Below are positions 30,156 through 38,559 of a DNA stretch of 57,530 nucleotides, piece after piece. Origin of the DNA: an uncultured Geobacteraceae bacterium (GTDB lineage Bacteria; Desulfobacterota; Desulfuromonadia; Geobacterales; Pseudopelobacteraceae); NCBI GenBank assembly GCA_903930585.1, contig CAIYZD010000586.1:1-57530 (forward strand). The letters run 5' to 3'. Numbering within the stretch: position 1 is the first letter of the stretch; each line of letters starts with the position of its first letter. Both the position numbers and the translations under genes were made by a program. The notes under the pieces were generated by a model. It ran no database searches. It had not been told where the DNA came from and saw only the letters and a list, made by a program, of their open reading frames with translations.

Positions 30156-30842
30156 ATGATCAGGTCGTGTGACATATCGAAAGTGTTTAATGCCGGTAAA
30201 CCTAACGAATATAAAGCGCTACGAGGCATCTCCGTGGATATCGCCCTGCAGGAAGTAACTATTCTCAAGGGGCCGAGTGGCTCCGGAAAGACGACTCTTT
30301 TGGGAATACTGGGGTGTATGGCGCGTCCCACGACCGGCAGGATTTTTTTTGATGAGCGTGAAATTACCAGTCTCCCCGAGCGGTTTCTGACCGATATTCG
30401 TCTCAAGACATTCGGTTTCATCTTCCAGCAGTTTAATCTGATCAAGGGAATTACGGCGCTTGACAATGTCATGGTGCCGGCTTTTCCAACCGGAGAAAAA
30501 CATGCCTCCCTGAAAAAACGGGCTTTCGAAACTCTGGAGCTGTTCAATATGGGGCACAAGGCCGATGCAAAAACGGAATGGCTATCAGGAGGAGAAGCGC
30601 AGCGTGTTGCCATAGCGCGAGCCCTGATCAACCGGCCTTCGATCATCATTGCCGATGAGCCGACCGCCCATCTTGACACCCGGCTTTCCCACGAATTCAT
30701 GGAGATCATGGCTACGCTCAAATCGGAAGGAAAAACCATAATCCTGGCCAGTCACGATCCGATTGTCTATGACTCCGATCTGGGGGACCGGATTATTGAA
30801 ATGCGTGACGGCCATGTGATTGAGGACGGTAACCTGGCATGA
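30156..30842 (+). CDS. LolD/MacB-type ABC transporter ATPase
   Basis: A 228-residue ATPase with Walker A GPSGSGKTT, Q-loop FQQFNLI, signature LSGGEAQRVAIARAL, Walker B IIIADEPTAHLD and switch histidine in ASHDP. It pairs with the FtsX-type permease just upstream. Its last four bases overlap the next gene. NosL-like, FtsX and LolD genes also travel together in nitrous-oxide and copper-related clusters, which is the only hint to its substrate. Confidence 0.9.
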   Translation: MIRSCDISKVFNAGKPNEYKALRGISVDIALQEVTILKGPSGSGKTTLLGILGCMARPTTGRIFFDEREITSLPERFLTDIRLKTFGFIFQQFNLIKGITALDNVMVPAFPTGEKHASLKKRAFETLELFNMGHKADAKTEWLSGGEAQRVAIARALINRPSIIIADEPTAHLDTRLSHEFMEIMATLKSEGKTIILASHDPIVYDSDLGDRIIEMRDGHVIEDGNLA

Positions 30843-31834
30843 TCCTGCATCCCCAGATTCTGGCCCTGTTCGTCTCATCGCTGCTGATCTGCCTGATGCT
30901 GCTCTACTCATCATGGTACGGCATCCGGATTCTTGGCTCTTGGGACATTGCAAGCGGCAGTGAGCTGCAATTGGCGTTGGAGCGGCGCACCTACCTGATT
31001 TCGACAATCGTTTCCTGTTTTCTGGTGTTCCAGCTGGCGTCGCTGTTTCTGTTTGTCTCGACCACCGACAGTATCTGTAACCTCTTTGTCGGCGCCATGT
31101 GTGCGGTCGGGACTCTGACGGTCAACCATTTCGGCTATCCGGCGCTGCTGCTTAAACTGCTGACGTTTCTGCTGGCCGGACTCTGGCTGCTGCTCAATCA
31201 TCTGGATAATCAGGGGTACGACTATCCGCTGATCAAAGCCAAATATACACTGCTGCTCTTCATGTCCCCGTTCATTCTGGCGGAAACGGTCATTCAGGCC
31301 ATCTATTTCAGCGGTCTGAAGCCGGACATCATCACCTCCTGCTGCGGCAGTCTGTTCAGCTCCGCATCACGAAGCATTGCCTCCGAAGTTGTCAATGCTC
31401 CGCCCCTGTCGATGCTGGCGCTGTTTTTTGTTTCAGCCGCAGTGACGACACTGTGCGGAATCCGGTTTTCCTGTACGGAGAACGGCGGCGTCCTGTTTGC
31501 CGCGGTAAGCGCCTTACACTTCGTGATTTCCCTGGTTGCGGTAGTCTCGGTCATATCGCTCTATATCTACCAGATGCCGTCCCATCATTGCCCCTTCTGC
31601 ATTTTGCAGAAAGAGTACTACTATATCGGCTACCCGATGTACCTGTCCATTCTGACCGCCGCAATTACTGGTGTCGGGGCAGGGTGGACCGCCCGCTATC
31701 GCTCAATCGAAAGCCTGCAGGGTGCCATGCCGGGGATTCGTACGACTTTGATTCGTACGGCGTTACTTTCAATTGCCGTTCTGGTGGCTATTACCAGTTG
31801 TTACCTGCTTTTCACCAGCTTTACGCTGCGCTGA
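30839..31834 (+). CDS. polytopic membrane protein with CPFC motif
   Basis: A 331-residue integral membrane protein with about eight predicted spans. Two cysteine features stand out: TSCCGSLF near residue 169, and HHCPFCILQKEYYYIGYP near residue 253 at the end of a membrane helix. A CxxC at a membrane face recalls VKOR or DsbB-like quinone-linked thiol oxidoreductases, but overall similarity is not evident. I do not recognise the family. It overlaps the ATPase gene by four bases, so it belongs to the NosL/ABC module, perhaps as its redox partner. Confidence 0.55.
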   Translation: MILHPQILALFVSSLLICLMLLYSSWYGIRILGSWDIASGSELQLALERRTYLISTIVSCFLVFQLASLFLFVSTTDSICNLFVGAMCAVGTLTVNHFGYPALLLKLLTFLLAGLWLLLNHLDNQGYDYPLIKAKYTLLLFMSPFILAETVIQAIYFSGLKPDIITSCCGSLFSSASRSIASEVVNAPPLSMLALFFVSAAVTTLCGIRFSCTENGGVLFAAVSALHFVISLVAVVSVISLYIYQMPSHHCPFCILQKEYYYIGYPMYLSILTAAITGVGAGWTARYRSIESLQGAMPGIRTTLIRTALLSIAVLVAITSCYLLFTSFTLR

Positions 31835-31864
31835 ACCATACCACGAAAGGAGTTAATAAATAAA

Positions 31865-32581
31865 ATGAGTAATGATACAACAGTTCGTTGCAGTATCGGT
31901 GGCTGTTCCTGCTCGTCGTCATCTGCCGAAGAAAAGCCGTTTCATGTCAAATGGCAGGGGGCGCAACGTGATGTTTTAGGCGGCGACATACGGGGACATG
32001 TGGATCTCGAACCGCTTGCCGCGCTGGAAAATCTGTACGGCCTCGGTCCTCTCGAAGAGGTTAAGGGGGAGATTACAATTATTGACTCCGCCGCGACCGT
32101 TGCCAGGGTCGCTGACGATGGTGGAATTGCCATAACGACCGGTTTCAGTCATCGTGCCTGCTTTCTGGTCTACTCTCAGGTCCAGCGTTGGCAGAAGGTG
32201 GTGCTGCCGGAAGAGGTGATTGATGAAAAAACGCTGGAGACCGCGCTGCCTCAATTGGCTGCCGAATACGGGATAGATTCGTCCCTGCCGTTTCCCTTTC
32301 TGCTGCGCGGTCAGCCGGACCGTCTGGTATTTCACGTTCTCAACAAAACCGATGGTCTGACGCACTCACCGGAATTGCACGAAAAGGCCAAGATCAAATT
32401 CACCCTGGAAGATACGGGGATCGAGGTAATCGGTTTCTATTCATCGGCCCACCGCGGCATCTTTACCCCCGGTCATAGCGCTATTCATATCCATGTGCGG
32501 AGCAAAGACGGCCTGGCATCGGGGCATGTTGACACGTTAAGCTTTCCCGGCGGCATTGATCTTTTTTTGCCGTTCGCGTAA
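31865..32581 (+). CDS. acetolactate-decarboxylase-like protein with Cys-rich N-terminus
   Basis: A 238-residue protein. YGLGPLEEVKGEITIIDS and the C-terminal HIHVRSKDGLASGHVD fit the alpha-acetolactate decarboxylase fold. The three metal ligands are kept as His208, His210 and His221. The first 20 residues (CSIGGCSCSSSS) are rich in Cys and Ser and are not part of the classical enzyme. There is no signal peptide. No acetolactate synthase is near, so decarboxylation of acetolactate is doubtful; a related metal-dependent step on another 2-keto or beta-keto acid is possible. It ends the first transcript of the nitrogenase-like cluster. Confidence 0.65.
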   Translation: MSNDTTVRCSIGGCSCSSSSAEEKPFHVKWQGAQRDVLGGDIRGHVDLEPLAALENLYGLGPLEEVKGEITIIDSAATVARVADDGGIAITTGFSHRACFLVYSQVQRWQKVVLPEEVIDEKTLETALPQLAAEYGIDSSLPFPFLLRGQPDRLVFHVLNKTDGLTHSPELHEKAKIKFTLEDTGIEVIGFYSSAHRGIFTPGHSAIHIHVRSKDGLASGHVDTLSFPGGIDLFLPFA

Positions 32582-32606
32582 AAAAATAGTCTGTGAAAAA
32601 ATAGTC

Positions 32607-32636
32607 TTGACAATTCGTTCTACAATATAGTATATA
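32607..32636 (+). promoter_or_regulatory. promoter of the NifK-like operon
   Basis: TTGACA (32607-32612) with TATATA 18 bases on (32631-32636). TTATAGAC lies at 32649-32656, 36 bases after TTGACA, matching the promoter of the NifH-like operon. The core promoter AT pattern (TATAGTATATATACC) also resembles that one. Confidence 0.6.
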
Positions 32637-32687
32637 TACCTACAGATTTTATAGACTTATTAGTAAGAGCCGGTTTCACACATAACA

Positions 32688-32735
32688 GCTAACCAGAGAA
32701 CTGGAGGCCAAGGAATTTTCCTTGGCCTTTTTTTT
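32688..32735 (+). promoter_or_regulatory. leader attenuator element, copy 3
   Basis: GCTAACCAG-AGAA-CTGG forms a four-base-pair hairpin. AGGCCAAGGA then pairs with TCCTTGGCCT (32705-32728) and is followed by eight T. It is the clearest of the five copies and lies 35 bases before the ATG of the NifK-like gene. Confidence 0.8.
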
Positions 32736-32769
32736 GGTTTTATTTCACACGACGAGAAGGAGAGTACCC

Positions 32770-34119
32770 ATGGTTTCATTTATTGAAAAACCCCGTTTCA
32801 CCTGCCCCCTGGGGGGCGCACTGGCAACGGTCAACGCTCTGCCCAAGGCTGTAGCAATCCTGCATTCATCACAAGGGTGCGGCGGCAACTCCAATGGTGC
32901 AATTCAAGGTGCAGCCGGCCATCTGGGGAGCGGCTATTGCGGTGGTTCTGCAACGCCTGCCAGCAGTATCAGTGAAAAACAGATTGTTTTCGGCGGAGTT
33001 GCCCGTCTGGAAGAACAGTTGAACAGTACGGCAGAGCTGATCAACGCGGAATTATTCGTCATCATAACCGGATGTACTGCAGAAATCATCGGCGATGACG
33101 TTGCGTCAGTTGTTCGTGGTTACAACGACGAGGGGGTGGATCGGCCGCCGGTCATCTTTGCATCCGGAGCGGGATTCAAGGGGAATAGTTACTTCGGGTA
33201 TGATTCCGTTTTGCAGTCCCTGTTTCGTGACTACGTTGTCAAGTCTGACAAGAAAACCAAAGGGAAGGTAAATATCTGGGGTGTTCCACCGTCACTTGAC
33301 GTTTTCTGGGAAGGTAACCTGCTGGAGCTGCGTCGCGTCCTGGAGGGTATCGGTCTTACGGTAAATACATTTTTTACCAATAAGGATTCACTTGCAGAGC
33401 TGAAAGCTTCCGCCAACGCAGAACTGAATATTGTTGTTTCACCGGTAAACGGAGTTGCTGCCGCTGAGGTGTTTAAAGAGGTACATGGTGTAGACCACCT
33501 GATCACCGATCTCCCCATTGGAGCAAAAGCTACCGAAGCATTTCTGCGCGCGGTTGCCGGTCGGCTCAAACTCAAAAAAACGCTGGTGGAAAAATTTCTG
33601 GCCACGGAAAAAGACAATTACTACCATTTTTTCAACCGCATCAGCGACTCGTACGCAGATATCGATCTGCAGCGGTACGCGGTTGTTGTTGCCGATACGA
33701 CCTATGCCGTCGCGCTCACCCGGTTTGCTTCCAAGGAACTGGGGTGGCTGCCGAAACTGGTTGCCATTACGGATACGGTGGAAGATTACCAGGAGGCCGA
33801 TTTGCGATCCCTCTTTGCGCAAGACCTCGTTAATCCGGATGAAACCGTCGTTTTTGAAACCGATACCAGCCAGATGAAAGAGCGGCTCTTTGAGCGCTGG
33901 CCAAAGCCGACCGGTGGCAAATATGATCGTCCCTTCAGTCCGGCCTTTGTGATCGGAAGCCGTCTTGATTCAGAATTTGCCGAAAGTATCAAGGCCGGCC
34001 ATCTGTCAGTCACCTTTCCCATTTCGAACCGATTTGTTCTGAGCCGCGGCTATGCCGGGTATCATGGGGCGCTGCACCTGACGGAAGATATCTTCTCGGT
34101 GCTGGTGGCGAAACGGTAA
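32770..34119 (+). CDS. NifK-like subunit of nitrogenase-like enzyme
   Basis: A 449-residue protein of the NifDK/NifEN/BchNB superfamily. The three cysteines matching the NifK ligands of the P cluster are Cys12 (FTCPLGGALA), Cys37 (SSQGCGG) and Cys102 (ITGCTAEIIGDD). Their spacing of 25 and 65 is close to that of NifK (25 and 58). Near the end, GYAGYHGALHLTEDI matches the closing NifK segment. It is shorter than NifK because the N-terminal extension is missing, as in NifN and other group IV proteins. AAGGAG precedes the ATG. It presumably pairs with one or both NifD-like proteins encoded immediately downstream. NifN is the main alternative, but no nifB or second K subunit is near. Confidence 0.85.
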   Translation: MVSFIEKPRFTCPLGGALATVNALPKAVAILHSSQGCGGNSNGAIQGAAGHLGSGYCGGSATPASSISEKQIVFGGVARLEEQLNSTAELINAELFVIITGCTAEIIGDDVASVVRGYNDEGVDRPPVIFASGAGFKGNSYFGYDSVLQSLFRDYVVKSDKKTKGKVNIWGVPPSLDVFWEGNLLELRRVLEGIGLTVNTFFTNKDSLAELKASANAELNIVVSPVNGVAAAEVFKEVHGVDHLITDLPIGAKATEAFLRAVAGRLKLKKTLVEKFLATEKDNYYHFFNRISDSYADIDLQRYAVVVADTTYAVALTRFASKELGWLPKLVAITDTVEDYQEADLRSLFAQDLVNPDETVVFETDTSQMKERLFERWPKPTGGKYDRPFSPAFVIGSRLDSEFAESIKAGHLSVTFPISNRFVLSRGYAGYHGALHLTEDIFSVLVAKR

Positions 34120-34167
34120 CAAGCAAGCTATTTAACCGTCCGAAAGCGGGCGTGACAGGAGGAAAAT

Positions 34168-35682
34168 ATGAGCTATCTACACCTTAAAGTACCACCAACA
34201 CGAGATGAACGGCTGAAACCCTGCGGTGCCTTTGGCGGCACGATAGACGATCTGGTACATGGTCATAAAGAGGGGTGTCTTGGCTCAAACGGCCGTACTT
34301 TTGCCCAGGCAACCGGTTGCCAGTTAAACCTTGCCATGGGTATGGCCGCCTCGATACCCAACACGGTTGTCATCTATCATGGTCCGGTTGGATGTGGAGC
34401 CGGTTCGCTGGCCATTGCCGGGCTCTCGAAGCAGAATCAGCTTGCGCGAGGAAATATCGATGCAATCGGTCGGGTCTGGATGTCAACAAATCTGAATGAA
34501 GTGGATGTTATCACCGGCGGCGAAGAGAAGCTGAAACAGGCTATTCTGGAAGCAGAAGAGCGTTTCCATCCGCACGCGATCTTTATCGGCAATACCTGTG
34601 TGCCTGCCATCACCGGCGATGACATAGATAATGTCGCCGGACAACTGCAACCGGATGTTAAAGCAAAGATTATCCCGCTTCATTGCGAAGGTTTTCGCAC
34701 CCGGTTCGTGGCAACAGCCTACGACATCGTTTATCACGGTATTCTGCGCTACCTGCTGGGGGACGACAAAGCCGACTGGCGACCGGAGAACGAGGAAGAA
34801 CTGCGCGACTATCAGGAACGGAGCAAGCGAACCGTCAACCTGCTGAACGTTGGTTCAATGGGTTATGTGGATGAGGTGGAACTGGTGCGCCTGTTGAACG
34901 CCATCGGTCTTGAAGCAAATGTCTACCCCTGTTTCTCCCCGCCGGACAAATTTGTCAAGGTGCGTGATGCCGCTCTCTCAGTCAGTATCTGTGCCACCCA
35001 TGACGATTATTTTGTCGAGCATCTGAAAGAACTGTATGACATTCCTTACGTGCTCAACACGATCCCGATCGGTTCAGATAACGTACGGCTCTGGCTGTTG
35101 GAAATAGCTGACTTCTTTAACATCCGCGAAAAGGCACTCGAAGTGATCGAAGCTGAAGAAGCGGAACTTCGAGAAGCGCTCAAGCCTTTGCGTAAATTCT
35201 TCGAGGGGAAAACTACCTTTGTCAGCACCGGCGAGATCAGAGCGGGCGCGCAGGCCGTCATGCTGGAGCAGGACCTCGGCATGAAGGTGCTTGCCATCCG
35301 TACCCATCATTATGACAAGTTTGGCGAAGTCGTCTTCGATCATTTCAAGGGACGTGATGATATAACCATTAACGTGGCTACCGCTCAGCCCTTTGAACAG
35401 GCCAATCTGCTTAACCGGCTGAAACCTGATATTTTCCTTGGCCACGCCGGCAGTAACGTCTGGGCGGCCAGACAGGGATTCCCGGTACTGCCGATCTATG
35501 GCCCGGTCAACAGCTATATGGGGTACAAGGGGGTTTTCGAAGTTGCCGTCCGCCTGGAACGGATGCTTCAGAATACGAATTACTACAACACGCTGGGTGA
35601 TACCACGACGCTCCCCTTCAAGGATTTCTGGTATGACGAGGATCCGTATTCCTATATCCAGCAGACACAGGACGCGGCCTGA
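34168..35682 (+). CDS. NifD-like subunit 1 of nitrogenase-like enzyme
   Basis: A 504-residue NifD homologue. Cys51, Cys76 (HGPVGCGAG) and Cys144 (GNTCVPAITGDD) match the P-cluster cysteines 62, 88 and 154 of Azotobacter NifD. Cys275 (LSVSICATH) aligns with the FeMo-cofactor ligand Cys275. The other ligand, His442, is Met451 here (NSYMGYKG). NifD Arg96, Gln191 and His195 align with Ala84, Val181 and Tyr185, although the CEGFR motif between is kept. This is therefore a nitrogenase-fold reductase with a metal cluster held by one cysteine, but not a dinitrogenase. AGGAGG precedes the ATG. A close paralogue follows 31 bases downstream. Confidence 0.9.
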   Translation: MSYLHLKVPPTRDERLKPCGAFGGTIDDLVHGHKEGCLGSNGRTFAQATGCQLNLAMGMAASIPNTVVIYHGPVGCGAGSLAIAGLSKQNQLARGNIDAIGRVWMSTNLNEVDVITGGEEKLKQAILEAEERFHPHAIFIGNTCVPAITGDDIDNVAGQLQPDVKAKIIPLHCEGFRTRFVATAYDIVYHGILRYLLGDDKADWRPENEEELRDYQERSKRTVNLLNVGSMGYVDEVELVRLLNAIGLEANVYPCFSPPDKFVKVRDAALSVSICATHDDYFVEHLKELYDIPYVLNTIPIGSDNVRLWLLEIADFFNIREKALEVIEAEEAELREALKPLRKFFEGKTTFVSTGEIRAGAQAVMLEQDLGMKVLAIRTHHYDKFGEVVFDHFKGRDDITINVATAQPFEQANLLNRLKPDIFLGHAGSNVWAARQGFPVLPIYGPVNSYMGYKGVFEVAVRLERMLQNTNYYNTLGDTTTLPFKDFWYDEDPYSYIQQTQDAA

Positions 35683-35713
35683 TTCATAATAAGGATTACT
35701 ACGGAGGGATATC

Positions 35714-37228
35714 ATGAGTTATTTGCATCTTAAAGTACCGCCGACACGAGACGAGCGGCTGAAACCCTGTCACGCCTACGGCGGAAATATGGACGGTCTT
35801 ATTCACGGCCAGAAGGAAGGGTGTCTGACCTCCAACGGTCGCACCTTTGCTCAATGTACCGGCTGCCAGTTGTTGCTGTCGGCAGTTATGGCAGCTTCAA
35901 TTCCCAATACCGTCTTGATTTTTCACGCTCCTGTCGGCTGCGGCTCCTGTTTTCTCATGTTTGCCGGTGTCACAAAAGAATATCAGACCACTCGCGGCAA
36001 CGAAGATTCTGTCGGTATGATCTGGTTATCGACCAACCTGAACGAGATTGATGTCATTACCGGTGGAGAAACAAAGCTGGAGCAGGCCATTATCGAGGCG
36101 GAAGAGCGCTTCCATCCCCACGCGATCTTTGTTGCCAATACCTGCGTTCCGGCAATTATCGGCGATGACATTGATAATGTTGCTTCCCGGCTGCGGCCCC
36201 AGATAAACGCCAAAATTATTCCGTTATACTGTGAGGGCTTCCGCACACGCTTTGTGGCGACCGCCTATGATATCGTCTACCATGGTATTCTACGCTTCCT
36301 GCTCGGTGACGACAAGGTAGACTGGAAGCCTCAGGGTGAGGTTGAACGACGCGAATACGAAGAGCGCTGCAAGCGAACCGTCAATTTGCTCAATGTCGGT
36401 TCAATGGGATATGTTGACGAAAAAGAGTTGACACGACTGCTCAATGCCATTGGATTGGAAGTCAATATTTATCCATGCTTTACACCGCCAGAGAAATTTG
36501 TCAAAGTGAAGGATGCGGCCCTGTCGGTCAGTATCTGCGCCACCCATGACGACTATTTTGTCGAGCATTTGAAAGAGTTGTATGGTATCCCCTACGTTCT
36601 CAACACAATTCCGATCGGGACCGATAACGTGCGGCTCTGGTTGCTGGAGGTTGCCGACTTTTTCGGTATCCGTGAGAAGGCGCTGGGAGTAATCGAAGCG
36701 GAGGAAGCGGAACTGCGTGAAGCGCTCAAGCCGTTACGTACATTCTTTGAAGGGAAGACAACCTTTGTCAGCACCGGAGAGATCAGGGCAGGAGCCCAGG
36801 CGACAATGCTGGAGCAGGATCTGGGCATGAAGGTGCTTGCCATTCGCACCCATCATTACGACAAGTTCGGCGATGTTGTCTTCGATCATTTCAAGGGGCG
36901 TGATGATGTGACCATCAATGTCGCAACTGCTCAGCCGTTTGAACAGGCAAATCTGCTCAATCGTTTGAAGCCGGATATATTCCTTGGTCATACCGGTAGC
37001 AATGTCTGGGCAGCGAAACAGGGATATCCGGTTCTGTCTATTTTCGGACCGGTTAACAGCTATATGGGGTATAAAGGGGTCTTTGAGGTTGCTACCCGCC
37101 TGGAGCGCCTGCTCCAGAACCCGGAATTTTTCAAGACACTGGGAGAAACCACCACACTCCCCTTTAAGGAACATTGGTATGATGAAGATCCGTATTCCTA
37201 TATTCAACAGACACTGGATGCGGCGTAA
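35714..37228 (+). CDS. NifD-like subunit 2 of nitrogenase-like enzyme
   Basis: A 504-residue paralogue of the preceding protein, alignable without gaps. It keeps Cys51, Cys76, Cys144 and Cys275, and also Met451. It adds Cys48 (AQCTGC) and Cys79 (VGCGSC) beside the P-cluster-like site, plus Cys219. Differences concentrate in residues 20-105 (about 34 of 86) while residues 225-504 differ at about 32 of 280, by hand count. The pattern suggests duplication followed by change of the cluster or substrate region, not decay. It may form an alternative enzyme with the single NifK-like protein, or replace NifK in a D1-D2 pair. ACGGAGG precedes the ATG. Confidence 0.9.
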   Translation: MSYLHLKVPPTRDERLKPCHAYGGNMDGLIHGQKEGCLTSNGRTFAQCTGCQLLLSAVMAASIPNTVLIFHAPVGCGSCFLMFAGVTKEYQTTRGNEDSVGMIWLSTNLNEIDVITGGETKLEQAIIEAEERFHPHAIFVANTCVPAIIGDDIDNVASRLRPQINAKIIPLYCEGFRTRFVATAYDIVYHGILRFLLGDDKVDWKPQGEVERREYEERCKRTVNLLNVGSMGYVDEKELTRLLNAIGLEVNIYPCFTPPEKFVKVKDAALSVSICATHDDYFVEHLKELYGIPYVLNTIPIGTDNVRLWLLEVADFFGIREKALGVIEAEEAELREALKPLRTFFEGKTTFVSTGEIRAGAQATMLEQDLGMKVLAIRTHHYDKFGDVVFDHFKGRDDVTINVATAQPFEQANLLNRLKPDIFLGHTGSNVWAAKQGYPVLSIFGPVNSYMGYKGVFEVATRLERLLQNPEFFKTLGETTTLPFKEHWYDEDPYSYIQQTLDAA

Positions 37229-37237
37229 TAGAGAGTT

Positions 37238-38535
37238 ATGACCGGTCTGCGCGGGATTGCGAGAGCCCTCCATTCTCGTAACTTTCGCCTGTTTGTTGCC
37301 GGTCAGGGGTTTTCACTGGTTGGCACCTGGATGCAGCAGGTTGCCATGAGCTGGCTTGTCTATCGTCTGACCGGTTCAGCCATACTGTTGGGTGTCGTCG
37401 GTTTTTCCAATCAGATTCCAAGCCTCTTTTTTACACCATTGGCCGGTGTTCTGGCAGATCGATGGGATCGCAGGCGACTCCTCATTATTACCCAGTGTCT
37501 GGCAATGCTCCAGGCAGCCATACTGGCAACAGTTGTAATTGCCGGAGTTGTGCAGGTCTGGCATGTTATACTCCTGAGCGTTGTTCTCGGTATCATCAAC
37601 GCATTTGATATTCCGATTCGCCAGTCATTTGTGGTACTGATGGTTGACCGGCGGGAGGATCTGGGAAATGCCATTGCCCTTAATGCTTCACTGTTCAATG
37701 CTGCCCGCCTGATCGCCCGTCGATTGCCGGAATAGCCGTTGCCGTCGTGGGTGAAGGGGTTTGCTTTTCGATCAACTCCGTAAGCTTTTTGGCGGTGGTT
37801 GCCGCGCTGGCCGCCATGCGCCTTACCCCGCGACCGGAGAGAAATTATCCGCGTCGTGTCTGGCCTGAACTGCGCGAAGGGATAACGTACTCGTTCGGAT
37901 TCAGCCCGATCAGGAAAATACTGCTGCTGGTGGCTCTGGTCGCCCTGGCCGGGATGTCATATGCGGTCCTCATGCCGGTCTTTGCCCGTGAAATATTGCA
38001 TGGCGGATCACAGACATTCGGTTTTCTCATGTCGTCGGCCGGGAGCGGCGCGTTTTTAAGCACCCTGTTCCTGGCATCACGCCGGTCGGTGCTTGGACTT
38101 GGGAGGGTTATTTCCGTTTCGGTCGCCTTGCTGGGTATCGGTAATGCGGTGTTTGCCTGTTCCACGTACCTGCCGCTTTCCTGTGGCGCATTGGCAATAG
38201 TGGGGTTTGGCGCAACCGCCACGATGGCTTCCTGCAACACCGTTCTTCAAACAATTGTGGATGAGGACAAACGGGGAAGGGTTATGAGTTTCTTCTCCGT
38301 GGCGTTTAACGGGGTGCTCCCGTTCGGCAGTCTTCTGGCAGGAACACTGGCCGGGACTGTCGGACCTCGTCAGACGCTGCTGCTCGGAAGTCTTGGCTGT
38401 TTTGCCGGGGCGGCTCTGTTTGCCAGACATCTGCCGAACATACGGAAACATGTCAGGCCGATCTATATCCGGCTCGGAATTATTGATGAAAACAGAACGC
38501 CCGGTACGGAAGCTGTTTCGCATGAACGTGGATAA
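37238..38535 (+). pseudogene. MFS transporter (EntS-like), broken by a one-base deletion
   Basis: Two adjacent frames (37238-37735 and 37747-38535) are the N- and C-terminal halves of one 12-span major facilitator of the EntS/DHA type. The first frame reads ...AARLIARRLPE and stops. Adding one G near 37715 (ATCGCC to ATCGGCC) restores the usual RLIGPSIAGIAVAVVGEGV. All other parts look intact, including VGTWMQQVAMSWLVYRLTGS at the start. Either the gene is a recent pseudogene or this is a sequencing error in a G/C run. It would export a product or intermediate. It starts 9 bases after the second NifD-like gene. Confidence 0.85.
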
Positions 38536-38559
38536 ATACAACTGTGACATGAGGTAACA

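Noticed and set aside
32688-32735. PyrR-type binding loop, because CCAGAGA resembles the PyrR consensus
   Set aside because: The resemblance covers only one of the five copies and none of the controlled genes belongs to pyrimidine metabolism.
27342-37228. A true nitrogen-fixation nifHDK operon
   Set aside because: The residues that define the N2-reducing site (Arg96, Gln191, His195, His442 of NifD) are replaced in both D proteins, nifB and nifEN are absent, and the neighbours are sulfur-metabolism genes.
37747-38535. The second half of the MFS transporter as an independent gene
   Set aside because: It starts within a transmembrane segment, and one inserted base joins it smoothly to the first half.
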